From assembly GCF_900660485.1 (NCBI RefSeq), contig NZ_LR214951.1, positions 434,001-498,000 of the forward strand: a stretch of DNA of 64,000 nucleotides. The letters are read 5' to 3'. The notes under the pieces were generated by a model, which searched no databases, was not told where the DNA came from, and was given only the letters and a program-made list of their open reading frames with translations. The translations under genes and the position numbers were made by a program. Positions 46,051 to 57,601 of this stretch are shown here, piece by piece. Within the stretch, counting starts at the first letter, position 1. Each line of letters begins with the position of its first letter. The stretch comes from Mesomycoplasma neurolyticum. Its GTDB lineage: Bacteria; Bacillota_I; Bacilli_A; Mycoplasmatales; Metamycoplasmataceae.

Positions 46051-46824
46051 ATGGATATTTTGTCAAATAATGAAACAAATAAAATTTTTAGTGAAAAAAA
46101 ATATTATTATAAAAAAATATTAGACTTAAGTGATTTTACAAATATAAGAAAAATAGATGATTTTGCTTTTACAAATTCAAAATTTTTATTTGAAAAAATT
46201 ATATTACCTCCTAATCTAGAAATAATTGGTATTGGGGCCTTTGCCCATAATAAACTTAAAAAAGTTGTTTTTAACAAAAAATTAAAATTTATTTCAGAGT
46301 CAGCTTTTGAAAATAATTTAATTGAAAATGTTAATTTTAATGAACAATTAGAAAAAATAGATGATTTTGCTTTTGCTAATAATAAACTTAAAAAAATTGT
46401 TTTTAACAAAGGGATTAATTTCATCGGTGAAGGAAGTTTTGCCGATAATTTTATTGAAAATATTGAATTTTACAAAAAAAATGTTAAAGTTAAAAATTTA
46501 CCATTTTGAAACAACAATATAAAAACAATTATTTTTAATAATTCTAGAAATATTGTTGTTTGTGAAGGTGAAATAAAAAATATAAATGAAATTATTATAA
46601 ATATAAATGAAACAAATAAACAAAATAATAAAAAAATAAAATTTAAACATTTACTATTGACTCATCTTACAAAATATCAAGAATTTTACAATTTAAAAAA
46701 AATAATTTATAAAACTCCACAAAAGAATAAAGCGATTAAATCTTTATTAAAAGTTAGTTTATCTATTAAAGATTTGAGTGTTAAAATTTCAAATAATACA
46801 AAAATAAAAGAAATAAAAATATAG
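46051..46824 (+). CDS. BspA-type leucine-rich-repeat protein
   Basis: 257 residues. At least five LRR_5/BspA repeats at residues ~25-150, each of the form KIDDFAFxNNKLKKIVFNKG (for example IGIGAFAHNKLKKVVF, ISESAFENNLIENVNF, IGEGSFADNFIENIEF). The C-terminal ~100 residues are Lys/Asn-rich helix. No signal peptide or TM, unlike most secreted BspA-like proteins, so it is cytoplasmic or leaves the cell by another route. It diverges from the leader-peptide gene across 77 bases. Weak ribosome site (AGAGAAGA). Function unknown; the repeats usually mediate protein binding. Confidence 0.75.
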
Positions 46825-46845
46825 ACTAATATAAGTCTATATTTT
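46816..46845. terminator. Bidirectional terminator
   Basis: 12-bp stem AAAATATAGACT (46816-46827) / AGTCTATATTTT (46834-46845), AATATA loop; it includes the LRR gene stop and touches the stop of the convergent kinase gene. Confidence 0.85.
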
Positions 46846-47582
46846 TATTTTCATTCTTTCTTTCTTGCTTTTAAAATTTGTGAAACATTTTTTATTCTAT
46901 CAATAAATGGTTGGTCATCAAAAGGTTTAACGTCTTGTGAATTACATCATAAAATAACTAAATAAAGTACTAAAATTCTATGCTGTAAAACATATTCATA
47001 ATCATAGTCATCATATTCTTTTAAAAATATTGTTTCTTGTTCATCTGTTAAATTACTTGCTTCAATAAAGTATGCTAATTCGAAATGTTTATCACCTTTA
47101 GTTGCATATTCCCAGTCTACTAATCAAATTTTACCACTTCCATCTTGTATCATATTCTGTGGCCATAAATCATTATGAAGAGGGGTATCTTTTTTCATAT
47201 TTTTTAAAATTAAGTTTATTTTTCTATAATATTCATTAATAACAGGAATATTAATGTTTCTCTCTCTTAAAATATTTTGATAATGTTTTACTCTAGCAGC
47301 ATGATTAGATTGTGGAAAAGGTAATTTGGAATTATGAATTTTTTTCATAATTTGAGCAATATTTCTAATATTGCTATCATTTACTTGTAATTTTTCGCCT
47401 TCAATTCATTCAAATCTAATTGATTCTTTAGTATTTTCAATTAATTTTGGTACAAAATCAAAATTTTCTAAAAGATTATAGTCAATTTTATGATTAAATT
47501 TGTTCTCTTTTTTAATTTGGAAAAATGTATTATTCTCTTTATAAGAAATATTAGTATAACCAGCCTCTATTTTTGTTTTCAT
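46845..47582 (-). CDS. LicA/choline-kinase-like phosphotransferase
   Basis: 245 residues, APH/choline-kinase fold. Catalytic loop LHNDLWPQNMI (HxDxxxxN, about residue 137) and the metal Asp in WLVDWEYATKGD. It resembles LicA-type choline kinases of mycoplasmas, which phosphorylate choline for phosphocholine-containing lipids or surface decoration; the ethanolamine or aminoglycoside alternatives are less likely. Short N-terminal lobe. ATG at 47582; no partner licC or licD in the window. Confidence 0.8.
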
Positions 47583-47624
47583 TTTTTTATTTTAACAAAA
47601 AATAAAAAATTAATATTAAGATTT

Positions 47625-48302
47625 TTAAATTTGTTGCGAAACTAATTCAAATACTTGTGTAACATTTTGAACTTTGCCTATTATTGTTATTAAATCATTT
47701 TGATTTAAAATAAAATTACCATCTGGTAAGAAGCTTTGGTTTTGTCTTTTGACCATAACAATAATTACATTATATTTTGCAAAATTTAAATTTTTTAGAG
47801 ACAATTTGTCAAATTTAGTGTTGTTTAAAACTACTGACCCAACCACATAGCCATCACCCAACTCTTGAAAAGTTTCAGTAAATTTGATAAAGCTTTTATG
47901 TGCTGCTAATAACGCTGTACGAACACCAGCTTCTTCTTCGGGTAAAATAATCACATCTACACCAATTTGTTTTAAAACTCTAGCATGTGATCTCGTACTA
48001 GCTCTTGCTATAATATTTTTAACATTTAATTCTAATAGTGATGCTATGATTTCGATATTTTCTGATAATGCAACAATAAATGTTTCCATATTATCAAGAC
48101 CAATAGTTTTTAAAACTTCAGGATCCGCTGCATCAGCCACGTAAGAATCAACAACAAATTCTTTAATACCTCTAAGAGTTGCTTCTTCTTTATCAACTGC
48201 AATAACTTGTTTTTTTAATTTATAAAGTTGCTCAATAATAGCTCTCCCATATCTCCCTACTCCAACAACACATATATTTTTATTTTCATTTTTTTTAAAC
48301 AT
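47625..48302 (-). CDS. ktrA: KtrA-type K+ uptake regulatory subunit (RCK domain)
   Basis: 225 residues. Rossmann RCK_N domain starting ICVVGVGRYGRAIIEQLY with the acidic ribose-binding end VIAVDKEE, then an RCK_C domain (about residues 140-225, ending IGKVQNVTQVFELV). It binds nucleotides (ATP/ADP, c-di-AMP in relatives) and gates KtrB. ATG at 48302 with GAGGTG; the frame extends to a GTG 6 bases earlier, but spacing favours the ATG. KtrB lies 1.5 kb away on the other strand. Confidence 0.92.
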   Translation of the reverse strand: MFKKNENKNICVVGVGRYGRAIIEQLYKLKKQVIAVDKEEATLRGIKEFVVDSYVADAADPEVLKTIGLDNMETFIVALSENIEIIASLLELNVKNIIARASTRSHARVLKQIGVDVIILPEEEAGVRTALLAAHKSFIKFTETFQELGDGYVVGSVVLNNTKFDKLSLKNLNFAKYNVIIVMVKRQNQSFLPDGNFILNQNDLITIIGKVQNVTQVFELVSQQI

Positions 48303-48468
48303 AAACACCTCAAAATTATTATTAAATAATTATAAATAAAATGTTTGATTTTTTTATATAAATTTTATATAATAAATTAATTAAAAATTAAATATTAGAT
48401 AAAAAAACAAACAATAAAAGCATAAATTTAATTTTTACTTAAAAATAGTATAAAAAAAATAAAATAAT

Positions 48469-49629
48469 TTAATATTTTATTTTTTCACTAATTTTTCATT
48501 TTAAATTTATTATATAATTTTGGTTTTGTGAATTTTCTTTAAATTCACAATAGTAATATTTTTGATACTTTGTCATTGTTTCTTTGTTTAACAATGATAC
48601 ATTATCTAAAAAAATCAAATTGTTTTCAAAAGAAATTTGTAAATTAATTTTTTTATTTTTTTCAATATCAGTTGATAATAATTCTAAATATAAAAAATAA
48701 TTTTTATTATGAGAAAAATCATTTAAATTATCTAGAGATAAATGTTCACTAAAAAATGTAAAGTCTTGAATTTTTAGTTTTTGTTTAATTATATAGTTTA
48801 AGATTACCTTATTAACCTCTTCAATACTTGCTGAACTACTTTTAACATAATCAATTTTTGGAATTTTTATTTTTTTTCTTGTAAAAAAAGCTTTTTCACT
48901 TATTATTCTTTCTGTGACACGCTGATTGAAATAATTTGGTTCTTTAAATGTTGAATTTATATCCAAAACAAAATCATTATTAGATAATTTTATATATCAT
49001 TCACTCTCTAAATAATTACTTAAATGTTTTTCTAATCAGTTTTTAGCAAATATTCTTAAATCTTTTTCTGTATATTTATATCATAAAAAAGTAACTAATG
49101 TTATATGTTCGTTTATTATACTTTGATCTATTTCACTATGTTTATTTTTACTAAACCATTTATCTGTTGGAATATAAAACCTTCTTAAAACTCCGCTACC
49201 ATATCAACCTTTTGTTTTGGATTTTGTTGTGTATTGATCTTGGGTTTTTAAACTATCTATAAAATGATTTCATTCATAATCATCAACTTTTTTATTAAAA
49301 TGATTCAAAACATCATCTTTATTTTGAAAAATATATTTTTCTATATTAGCACCATTAAAACGTTTATTTTTGCCATTTATTTCAAGATTTTTATTTAAAA
49401 CTTTGTCCAAAATAAAATCTCATAAAAATGAAGGAAATAATAAATCGACTCTAAATGTTTTGTGTTTTTTATTTTGTTTATTTATTGTATAAAATTCAAA
49501 TCATGAATATGAAGGGCTTATTTCATTTCAATTCATTAATTTAATTTTTTTAGCTAATGGTGAAAAAAAGTGAACTTTTTCACTTATGTCTTTTTGGATT
49601 GCTCATACCTGTTTTTCATTTGTAATCAT
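48469..49629 (-). CDS. Unknown cytoplasmic protein between ktrA and ktrB
   Basis: 386 residues, beginning MITNEKQVWAIQKDISEKVHFF. No signal peptide or TM; rich in aromatic residues and Lys, with many TGA Trp codons. Mixed alpha/beta composition, for example FRVDLLFPSFLWDFILDKVL and YGSGVLRRFYIPTDKWF. I recognise no family. It lies between the two Ktr genes, but the 166-base gap to ktrA and opposite strand to ktrB give no firm functional link. Divergent from ktrB over 163 bases, which hold only promoter-like AT sequence. Confidence 0.7.
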
Positions 49630-49792
49630 AATTACAGTTTAACAGCTTTAATATTTTTTTACACTAAAAAATATTTTTTTTAAATATAAAATCATTTTTT
49701 TTATTTTTTTGCTATTTTTATTTTAAAAATGTCAATTTATTCATAAATAAGTTTTATTTTTTTAAAAAAATAATATAATTATTTTTGTTTTT

Positions 49793-51409
49793 ATGAATTG
49801 ACTGAAAAAAATATGAAAAAAAATAAAAAATAATATTTCTCGAAATATTGTTTTTTATAAATTAAATTATTTGAATAAAAATGTTTCTAATGTTTTATGA
49901 ACAATTATAAGAGTAATCGGGAAAATAAGATTTTTATTTTTAATTTATTTTTTATTAATTTTCATTGGGACATTATTACTTTATAGCTCATGAGCTCAGA
50001 AAAAAAGTAGTAGTTTTTTTGAATCGCTATTTACTGCAATGTCTGCTTTTAGTGTTACGGGACTTAGTTTAAAACCAACAAATGAAAATTGAACTATTTT
50101 TGGACAAATAGTTATTGCCTTATTGATTATTGTCGGCGGTGTAGGTTTTTTTGCTATTAAAATTTACTTTTTTAATTTTTTACTCAAAAGAAAACATAGT
50201 ATTTTTGAAAATGAACTTATATTAATGGAAAGAGGTTCTAAAAATCGCCAAAGTTTAAGAGAAACAATTGTTGTTTCACTAACTATAATTTTTAGTCTTA
50301 TAATTATTTCATCAATAATTTTTGCTTTTATTTTGTATTTTTCCAAGCCTGATATAAATGTTCCTGAGAGTGCATATAAAAATTGAGGGCGTTCTTTAAG
50401 ATATGGTATTTTTCACGCTATTGCATCTATTAATAATGCAGGTCTAGATATTTTTGGAGCACATTCATTATCTGGTTACTATAGCAATTATTTTTTACAA
50501 GTATGAACTTTAATTTTATTTGTAATAGGTGGTATTGGTTATCCTGTTATTTATGATATACATTGCTGATTAAAAAATAAGTTAAATAAAGGAAATAAAG
50601 TTGAATTTAAATTTAGTTTATTGACCAAATTATCTTTATTTAGTTACTTTTTTATTGTAATTATAGGAATAACTTTTATTATTTTTTTTGAAATTTCTAA
50701 CCAAAGACCAAATTCATTTTGAAATAAATCAACCTCTGATATTGAACACTACTATTACATAAATGATCTTGGACAAAGACAAGCTTTTCATTATGGTTCA
50801 AAAGCATCTAAGGTTTGAGCATTAATTTTTTCTGTTTTTTCATCAAGGAACGCTGGTTTTGTAACTTTTGATATTTATGATCTTTCAGATGGTAGTTTAT
50901 TATTTTTATCATTTTTAATGTTTGTGGGTGCTTCTCCTTCGTCAACTGGTGGTGGAATTAGAACAACGACATTGTCACTAGTTATTATTACTATTTTTTC
51001 AATGATGATAGGTAAAAATTCTACTCATGCTTTTAAGAAAAAAATTAAAGATTCAACTATTACACAAGCTTTTGTTGTATTTTGTTGATCAATTATTTTA
51101 ATTACTTTATGTTGAATAATTTTAGTAACATCATTTAAAAAATATGGTGGTAATATACCAAGTGATACTCATGATAGCACAAGAACATACAATATGATAG
51201 ACTTATTATTCGAGGTTACATCAGCCTTTGGAACTACTGGTTTTTCCACAGGAATTACGAATAAATTAAATTTTGCTAGTCAATTTACAATTGTTTTTTT
51301 AATGTTTATTGGACAGTTAGGAATTTCATCAACAATTTTAATTTGAGGAAATCATAACTTTAAAGTTAGAAAAATAGAATATATAGAAGAAGATATATTA
51401 ATTGGATAA
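49793..51409 (+). CDS. ktrB: KtrB/TrkH-type K+ transporter membrane subunit
   Basis: 538 residues with four M1-P-M2 units. The four filter glycines are seen as AFSVTGLSL, SINNAGLDIF, SSRNAGFVTF and AFGTTGFSTG. The M2C gate region has ASPSSTGGGIRTTTL, a typical KtrB loop. It mediates Na+-dependent or proton-coupled K+ uptake together with KtrA. TATAAT at 49774-49779, 13 bases before ATG, with no clear ribosome site. plsY follows 13 bases after the stop. Confidence 0.93.
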
Positions 51410-51422
51410 AGGAGTTTTTTTT

Positions 51423-52112
51423 ATGCCGCTTTGACTTAATATTATTTTAATAAATTTATCTGCGTTAGTAGTAGGATATTTAATTGGTTCTATAAATATA
51501 TCTATTATATTAACTAAACTTAAGTATAAAAAAGATATAAGAGAACAGGGTTCGAATAATGCTGGCTCTACAAATGTTTTAAGAGTACATGGTACAAAAG
51601 TTGCACTTCCTATTTTTATATTTGATATTTTAAAAAGTTTTTTTTGTCTAATGTTTTTTGCTTTATTACAAAAACATTTAAACAATAATATTGCTTTTAA
51701 ATATATTATTCCACAATTTTCAGCTTTAGGTGCAGTTGTAGGTCATATATGACCAATTTATTTTAATTTTAAAGGTGGAAAAGGTGCCGCTTGTTTACTA
51801 GGTGCATTTCTAGGAATTAACATCATTATTGTAATTATAGGAATAATTATTTTCCTTACTATTGTTTTGACAACTAAATATGTTTCATTAGGTTCAATAG
51901 TTGCACCATTTATTTTAATAATGTTATCATTTATTCCATGAATTATCATGGGGCCTTTGGGTTATTTAAACTGACAAGATAAATACACTTTATACTGAAT
52001 TAACACATTAATTTTGCTTGTTAGTTACATTTTTGTAGTTTATTCTCATAAAGCAAATATTGTCCGTTTATTAAATAAAAAAGAAAATAAATTATCACTA
52101 AAAAGAAAATAA
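51423..52112 (+). CDS. plsY: Acyl-phosphate glycerol-3-phosphate acyltransferase PlsY
   Basis: 229 residues, about five to six membrane helices. Motif 1 GSNNAGSTNVLR (near residue 42) and motif 2 FKGGKGAA (near residue 120) are the family signatures; GHIWPIYFNFKGGKG is typical. It makes lysophosphatidic acid from acyl-phosphate in membrane lipid synthesis. AAAGGAG before ATG; cotranscribed with ktrB and closed by a terminator. Confidence 0.95.
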
Positions 52113-52144
52113 AAAATGTAATACAACAAAGTATTACATTTTTT
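52111..52144. terminator. Bidirectional terminator
   Basis: 14-bp stem AAAAAATGTAATAC (52111-52124) / GTATTACATTTTTT (52131-52144) between convergent plsY and the membrane-protein gene. Confidence 0.9.
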
Positions 52145-52995
52145 TAATCACTAATTTTTAAAATAATTTTAATTAATTCATCTCTTGTTAAAGTTTGATA
52201 ACCTGAGATTTCTAAATCTTTTGCTATTTTTCTTAGTTGTTCTAAAGTTAATTTATTTAACTTTTGATATTTTAGTGTCTCTTTTTCTCTTTCTTCATTA
52301 ATGCCAGATTCAGGACTTTTATTTTTCTTATCGTTAGTTTGGTTCTTTGGTTGATTTTTTTGTTCAGAAAAAATATTTTCAAAAAAGTTCTCAAAATCAG
52401 GTTTTTGAGTTTTTAAAAGCTCATTAAACTGATTAATTTTTTCATTTTGATCTGCTATAATAAATTGTTTTTTGATATTTCTTACAGCTTGGTGAATAAA
52501 AAATGTTGATATTCCAAAAATAGTTAAAATTATGTATAAGACCATAAATCATGAAAAAACAATATTATTTTGAAAACTTAATGCAGCAAAGAAAACATCT
52601 CTATGAACCATTAAAACTATAGCTTGAAAAATTAAAAAACCAACTGATATAAAAGAAAAAAAAGATAAAGCTGCCCCACTTAAATACATAAAATTTCTTT
52701 TAATGTATGATAATCTTAAATTTTTGAAATGTGAATACAATGATAAAACTAATAATGGGAAAAAAAAGAAAATTGTAAAGTTAATATTTGAAAGTCTATT
52801 TTCTTCTGGTGCATTTTTATTCATTGCAATAGAGACAATCAATAAAATAAAAGTTGTTATATATATAATTGAATATAACGCAATTGCTATTGATTGCATA
52901 ATAATTCAAATTCTAAATTTTTTCGGCTCTTTTTCTCAAAGTTTTAAAACTGTTTCAAAATCTTTTTGGTTATTAAACAAATTATTAAAAATCAT
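52144..52995 (-). CDS. Four-TM membrane protein with SAP-like C-terminus
   Basis: 283 residues formed by joining across a TGA Trp at 52549. N-terminal amphipathic part, TMs at about residues 30-57, 73-88, 102-125 and 147-167, then a polar linker (KNQPKNQTNDKKNKSPES) and a C-terminal LTLEQLRKIAKDLEISGYQ plus TRDELIKIIL, which looks like a SAP or Rho-N helix-extended-helix nucleic-acid-binding motif. A membrane protein with such a tail might tether nucleic acid, but this is inference. ATG at 52995 after TGGAGG. No family recognised for the membrane part. Confidence 0.7.
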
Positions 52996-53054
52996 ATACC
53001 TCCATTTCAACTCATAAATTATAACATTTTTTTAATAATTAAAATTTAAAGTGA

Positions 53055-53939
53055 TTAATTGCTAATAGCAAATTCTTTTGGTAAATCTATTGTAAATTTC
53101 ATATTTTTGCCATTTGGGTGCATAAATTCTATTTCATATGCATGTAATCTCTGATTAAAATCATCAATTTTCTTACCATATAAAGGGTCACCTAACACAG
53201 GATGTTTAATATATGATAAATGAACTCTGATTTGATGAGTTCTTCCAGTTTCTAATTCACACCTTACAAGTGCAAGTGGTTTATTTTGATAATAAAAATT
53301 TTTTTCTAAATAAACATGAGTCATAGCGTTTTTTGAATTTTGCTTTAAAATAGCCATTTTCTGTCTATTCATAGGGTCACGTCCAATTGGCAAATCAATA
53401 TGCATAAGTTCATGATTTAAAAAATTTTCAACAATTGCTTTATATTTTCTTTTAATTCTGTGTTGTTTAAGCTCATTAGCTAAAAAAATATGAACTTCAT
53501 TTGTTTTTGCAATCAATAATAAACCTGATGTATCTTTATCAATACGATGCAAAACCCCAGGGCGCATTAAGCCATTTATATCTGATAAATTATTTCTGAA
53601 ATAGTATAATAAACCATTAACCAAAGTATTTGATAAATTGCCTGGTGCAGGGTGTACTACCATATTAGATGGTTTGTTAATTACGATTAAAAAATCATCT
53701 TCATAAACAATATCTAAATCCATTTTTTCTGGTAAAATGTTTGTAATTTTATCTAAAAGTTTTTCAATAGTGATTATTTGATTTTTTTCAACAATAAAAT
53801 TGGCTTTTCTCACAACAATAGTATTATTTACTTTCACAAGTGAAGATTCGACCATTTTTTTTGCATCATTACGTGAAATTTCAGTGTTATCACTAATGTA
53901 TTTATCAATTCTAGATTTATATTTAACTATAAGTTCCAT
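53055..53939 (-). CDS. rluD: RluD-family 23S rRNA pseudouridine synthase
   Basis: 294 residues from ATG 53939. N-terminal S4 domain (RIDKYISDNTEISRNDAKKM), catalytic Asp in GVLHRIDKDTSGLLLIAK, then RTHQIRVHLSYIKHPVLGDP, the RluA/RluD-family C-terminal signature. Start at 53939 is preferred because the protein then begins as in the family; an ATG at 53978 would overlap the upstream methyltransferase gene. RluD versus RluC specificity is not certain. Confidence 0.9.
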   Translation of the reverse strand: MELIVKYKSRIDKYISDNTEISRNDAKKMVESSLVKVNNTIVVRKANFIVEKNQIITIEKLLDKITNILPEKMDLDIVYEDDFLIVINKPSNMVVHPAPGNLSNTLVNGLLYYFRNNLSDINGLMRPGVLHRIDKDTSGLLLIAKTNEVHIFLANELKQHRIKRKYKAIVENFLNHELMHIDLPIGRDPMNRQKMAILKQNSKNAMTHVYLEKNFYYQNKPLALVRCELETGRTHQIRVHLSYIKHPVLGDPLYGKKIDDFNQRLHAYEIEFMHPNGKNMKFTIDLPKEFAISN

Positions 53940-53959
53940 TTTATTTATAATGTGATAAA

Positions 53960-54685
53960 TTATTTTTGTAAAATTCAAAAAATTGTATTTTCACTAAACT
54001 CCTTTACATAGTTATTTTCTTTAAAATTTAAATCACGGTCGATAATTTCTAAAATTTTAAATTTAGTTTTTTTTAAAATTAAATTTGCTAATTCATTTAT
54101 TGTATAAAGATGCATAAAATCACAAACATTTTCTTTATTTTTATAAATAAAATCTCCATATTCCTTCATCTTCAATTCAGGACATTTATCTAAATTTAGA
54201 TTTCTAAACAAATTATATTTTTCTTCATCTCTATTATGAGCACTAAAAATAAAAATACCATTTGGTTTTAAAATGCGATAAATTTCATTCAAAGCTTTAA
54301 TTCTATTTAAAGAATTAACTATCCCAGGTCACCCATTAAATGAGAAAAAAACATTATCAAAACTTTCATTATCAAATGATAGTTTTGATGCATCTTCAAT
54401 TTTAAATATTTGTTTAATATTTGTTTTTTTCATAATATTTTCTGCAGCTTGGATCATTTTAGGTGAAACATCAGCTGCAATAATATTATTATATTTTAGT
54501 TTTCTTAAACTAAATGTAGTTCTACCTGTGCCACAACCTAAATCCAGAATTTTAGATTTTTTAGCAAAGTATTTTTGTAAAATTTTTTTTTCTGATTTTC
54601 AAAGACCAATTCTATAACTAGCATCTACATATGTAGCAATAGTTTTGTCATTAGCAAAAGCTTTTTTAATATTTTTATTAATCAT
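53960..54685 (-). CDS. SAM-dependent methyltransferase (class I)
   Basis: 241 residues. Motif I KILDLGCGTGRTTFSLR, acidic loop IIAADVSPKMI, EDASKLSFDNESFD and a later EIYRILKPNGIFIFS strand. Methyltransf_11/25 type with no hint of the substrate (small molecule most likely). The end extends past a TGA to WILQK. TATAAT at 54698-54703, 12 bases before ATG. Upstream of rluD, 20 bases apart, so they share a transcript. Confidence 0.85.
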
Positions 54686-54705
54686 AATAAAGTTTATATT
54701 ATACT

Positions 54706-54734
54706 AAAAAAACCCACATTTCATGGGTTTTTTT
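54706..54734 (-). terminator. Terminator of nucleoside ABC operon
   Basis: Stem AAAAAAACCCA (54706-54716) / TGGGTTTTTTT (54724-54734), CATTTCA loop, T run on the minus strand; just past the stop of the second permease gene. Confidence 0.85.
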
Positions 54735-54744
54735 AAAGTTTTTA

Positions 54745-55674
54745 TTATCTTGTAGATTTATCATAAGGTACACCAAGAGCAGCTGGCATTTGCGATTTTT
54801 TAGATGTAGCAAGTAATATAACAAGCGTAATAAAGAATGGAAGAGCATTAAAGAATGATCCATATTCTTTCAAGGGTACAAATACACCTTGCCCTGTTGA
54901 CATTACAAGCCCAGCTGAATAAATACCTGAAAATAAAATAGATACAACAAGAATAATAGAAGGTTTTCATTGAGACATGATCAACACTGTAAGTGCTAAA
55001 AATCCAAACCCTTCAGCTTGCCCACTAAAAGTAAGACCTTTTCATTGTCCAAAAATGGAACCTGCTAGTCCTGCGATTAATCCTGAGATAAAAATCCCTT
55101 GTCATTTAAAGAAATTAACATTTATCCCAGCAACATCAGCAGCTTGTGGATTTTCTCCAATTGATTTAAGTCTTAGTCCTCATTTTGTTTTATTAAGCAA
55201 GACAATTGCAACAATAAAAATAAAGAAAGTTAAAAATAATTTTAATGAAATAATATTTTTTCAATCATTAATTGAATTTGAGGATCAAGCCAATTCTTTC
55301 ATTGAACCTTCAAATCTATTAGCAACACCAACTAATTTTAGTAAAACTAAAGCAATAGCAGGAGCAAAAAGATTTAAGGCAACACCAGAAATTATATGAT
55401 CACCTTTTAATTTAATAGTTATAACACCATGTAATAGTGCAAATAGTCCTGCACTAAACGAAGCTATAATCATTAAAGGAATTTGGAATCATGGTGATTC
55501 TACTTTAAAAATTTGTCTAAACATTAAATATGAAGTTGCACCAATGATAATCATTGATTCAATAGCAATATTTACAATTCCAACTTTTTCACTAAATAGA
55601 CCAGAAAGTGCTGAAAGTGAAATAATTGTAAATAAAACTATTGCAGGAACTATTATAAATAATACAGTTTGCAT
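54745..55674 (-). CDS. Nucleoside-type ABC permease (NupQ/BmpD-like)
   Basis: 309 residues, branched-chain-amino-acid-transporter permease fold (BPD_transp_2): SALSGLFSEKVGIVNIAIESMII and TKWGLRLKSIGENPQAADVAGINV are the classic signatures of simple-sugar/nucleoside permeases of the NupPQ or BmpCD type. Eight to ten helices. Start overlaps nearly with the preceding permease stop (one base apart) behind GAGAGG. Last gene of the operon. Confidence 0.88.
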
Positions 55675-55675
55675 A

Positions 55676-57601
55676 CTATTCGGCCTCTCAGTCTAATAAT
55701 TTTGATTTATTTAATGACTTATAAATATTTTGTTTTGATTTTAGATATGTATTTTTTAAGTCATTTTTTTCAACTTTATATGTTTCTTTTAAAATTTTTT
55801 GATCTTCATAACCATTTTCTAATAATTGTTTATTGACACTTTTTCTTTTTTCTGACATTTCTCAAAACAACTCAAGTTTTTGTTCATCAGTTAAATTTTT
55901 AGTAGCTTTATTATAAAAACTATTTTTTAATTGATTTTTTAATTCTTTTCATTTCGGTTTATTTTCTGCATTAATTAAATTAAGTGTTAATTTAGATTTT
56001 CTATATTTTTTATACAATTTACAACTAATAAATGTTTTAGCTTGAAAAATTGGGACCAATTTTCATTTAATTAAAAGAGTTAAAAAATTTATATATTTTA
56101 TATATATTAAATTTTCTTTTTCTAAGAATTTAATATTATTTTTTAAATTTTTAGCTATTTTTTTGTCTATATTAGTATTAAAATTTGAATCTTTATTATT
56201 TTTAATGTAACATTGTTTTTCAATATTTATAAAATATTGTTTATTACTCTGAATTGATAAATAAAATTGTTTTTTCAAGCTTTTAAAAATCGATGTTTTA
56301 TTCAACTCAAGTAAATGTTCTAAATTTCAAATTTGATTTTCAAGTTCATTTTTATATTTTAAATCTATTTCTTTATTTGATAATTCTTCATTTAAAATAT
56401 GTAAAAGATTATTTTTTTTGTTTATTAAGATATTTTTATACATTTTGCGATTTTCAACAAAAAAGTACTTACTTTTAATTAAAAAGTACAATCTTGTTAG
56501 TTTTTCTATAGGCTTAAACTTAGTAAAAATAACTGATATAGCTGCAAGATAGATTATTAATCCTGTAGCAATTTGTACAATAAATGAATCTAATCTTGAA
56601 TCAAGAATTTGTAATGAAAATGACCCTGTTGTTAAAAATGAATAGAAAATAGAGGTAAAAATAGAACCTAATGGTGAATTATATGCAAGAAGCGAAACAG
56701 CTATCGCATCAAAACCAAGCGCTTCTGGTCCTATTGATAAAGCTAAATTATATTTTGCTAAAATGTATCATAAAAATCCTGCAATTCCTGCAAAAGTTCC
56801 TGATAATGTTAAAGCTGTAACAATTAAAGCTTTACTATTTGCTCCTGAATATCTTGTTGCATCTTTGTTTAAACCAATCATTTTAATTTTATAACCAAAT
56901 GTTGTGCTTTTAAATACAAATCACATTAAAAAAGCAAAAAAGATTGCTAAAATTAAAATGATATATGCAAAATATTCTGTACTAATAAAATTAGTGTAAC
57001 TTAATTTTTCTGTTGAATAAGCACCTGAAGCACTTGCTGAATTTGTAACAAATGATAAATTAGATTTTTTTAAAATTCCTGAAATAATATAAAAAATTAT
57101 TCAGTTTAATAAAATTGTTGATACAACTTCATTAACATTTAAAAATGCTTTTAAAATTCCTGAAAGCATTCCTAAAACTAATGAAGTTAAAACTCCTAGA
57201 ACAAACGCTAAAACTAAAATATATCAATCTGGATTATTCATTTTGCTTAATTCTCCAATTACAGCAAAAGATATAATTCCTGAAGCCATCATTTGCCCTG
57301 GAATTCCAATATTAAACATTGAAGCTTTAAAAGCTATACCAACAGCAATTGAACTAAAAATAAATACAGCAATTGTTATAATAAATTTATTTTTTTGAAG
57401 TGAAATTGATGTAGTGTAAATTTCATGTAACACAGAAAATGGTGAAACACCAATGGATGCAATAAAGATTGAAGAAATAATAACACCAAACAAAATAGCT
57501 CATAATGAGTTGAAAACTTTTCTTCTTGTAGTTATTTTTTCTTCCTTACAAAAAAAGGTAGTAAATTTCTTTCAAGATTCACTAACTAAATTTTTAGTCA
57601 T
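55676..57601 (-). CDS. Nucleoside-type ABC permease (NupP/BmpC-like) with C-terminal coiled coil
   Basis: 641 residues. The first ~350 are a permease (helix ILFGVIISSIFIASIGVSPF, then IAFKASMFNIGIPGQMMASG, VNEVVSTILLNWI, and KIKMIGLNKDATRYSGAN). The last ~290 residues form a Lys/Asn/Glu-rich, helix-prone tail (from FKPIEKLTRLYFLIK to KSLNKSKLLDWEAE) not found in ordinary NupP/BmpC. It probably lies in the cytoplasm. Start overlaps the ATPase gene by 8 bases. The tail is similar in style, though not visibly in sequence, to the coiled coil of the MalF-like permease at 1-2051. Confidence 0.85.
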
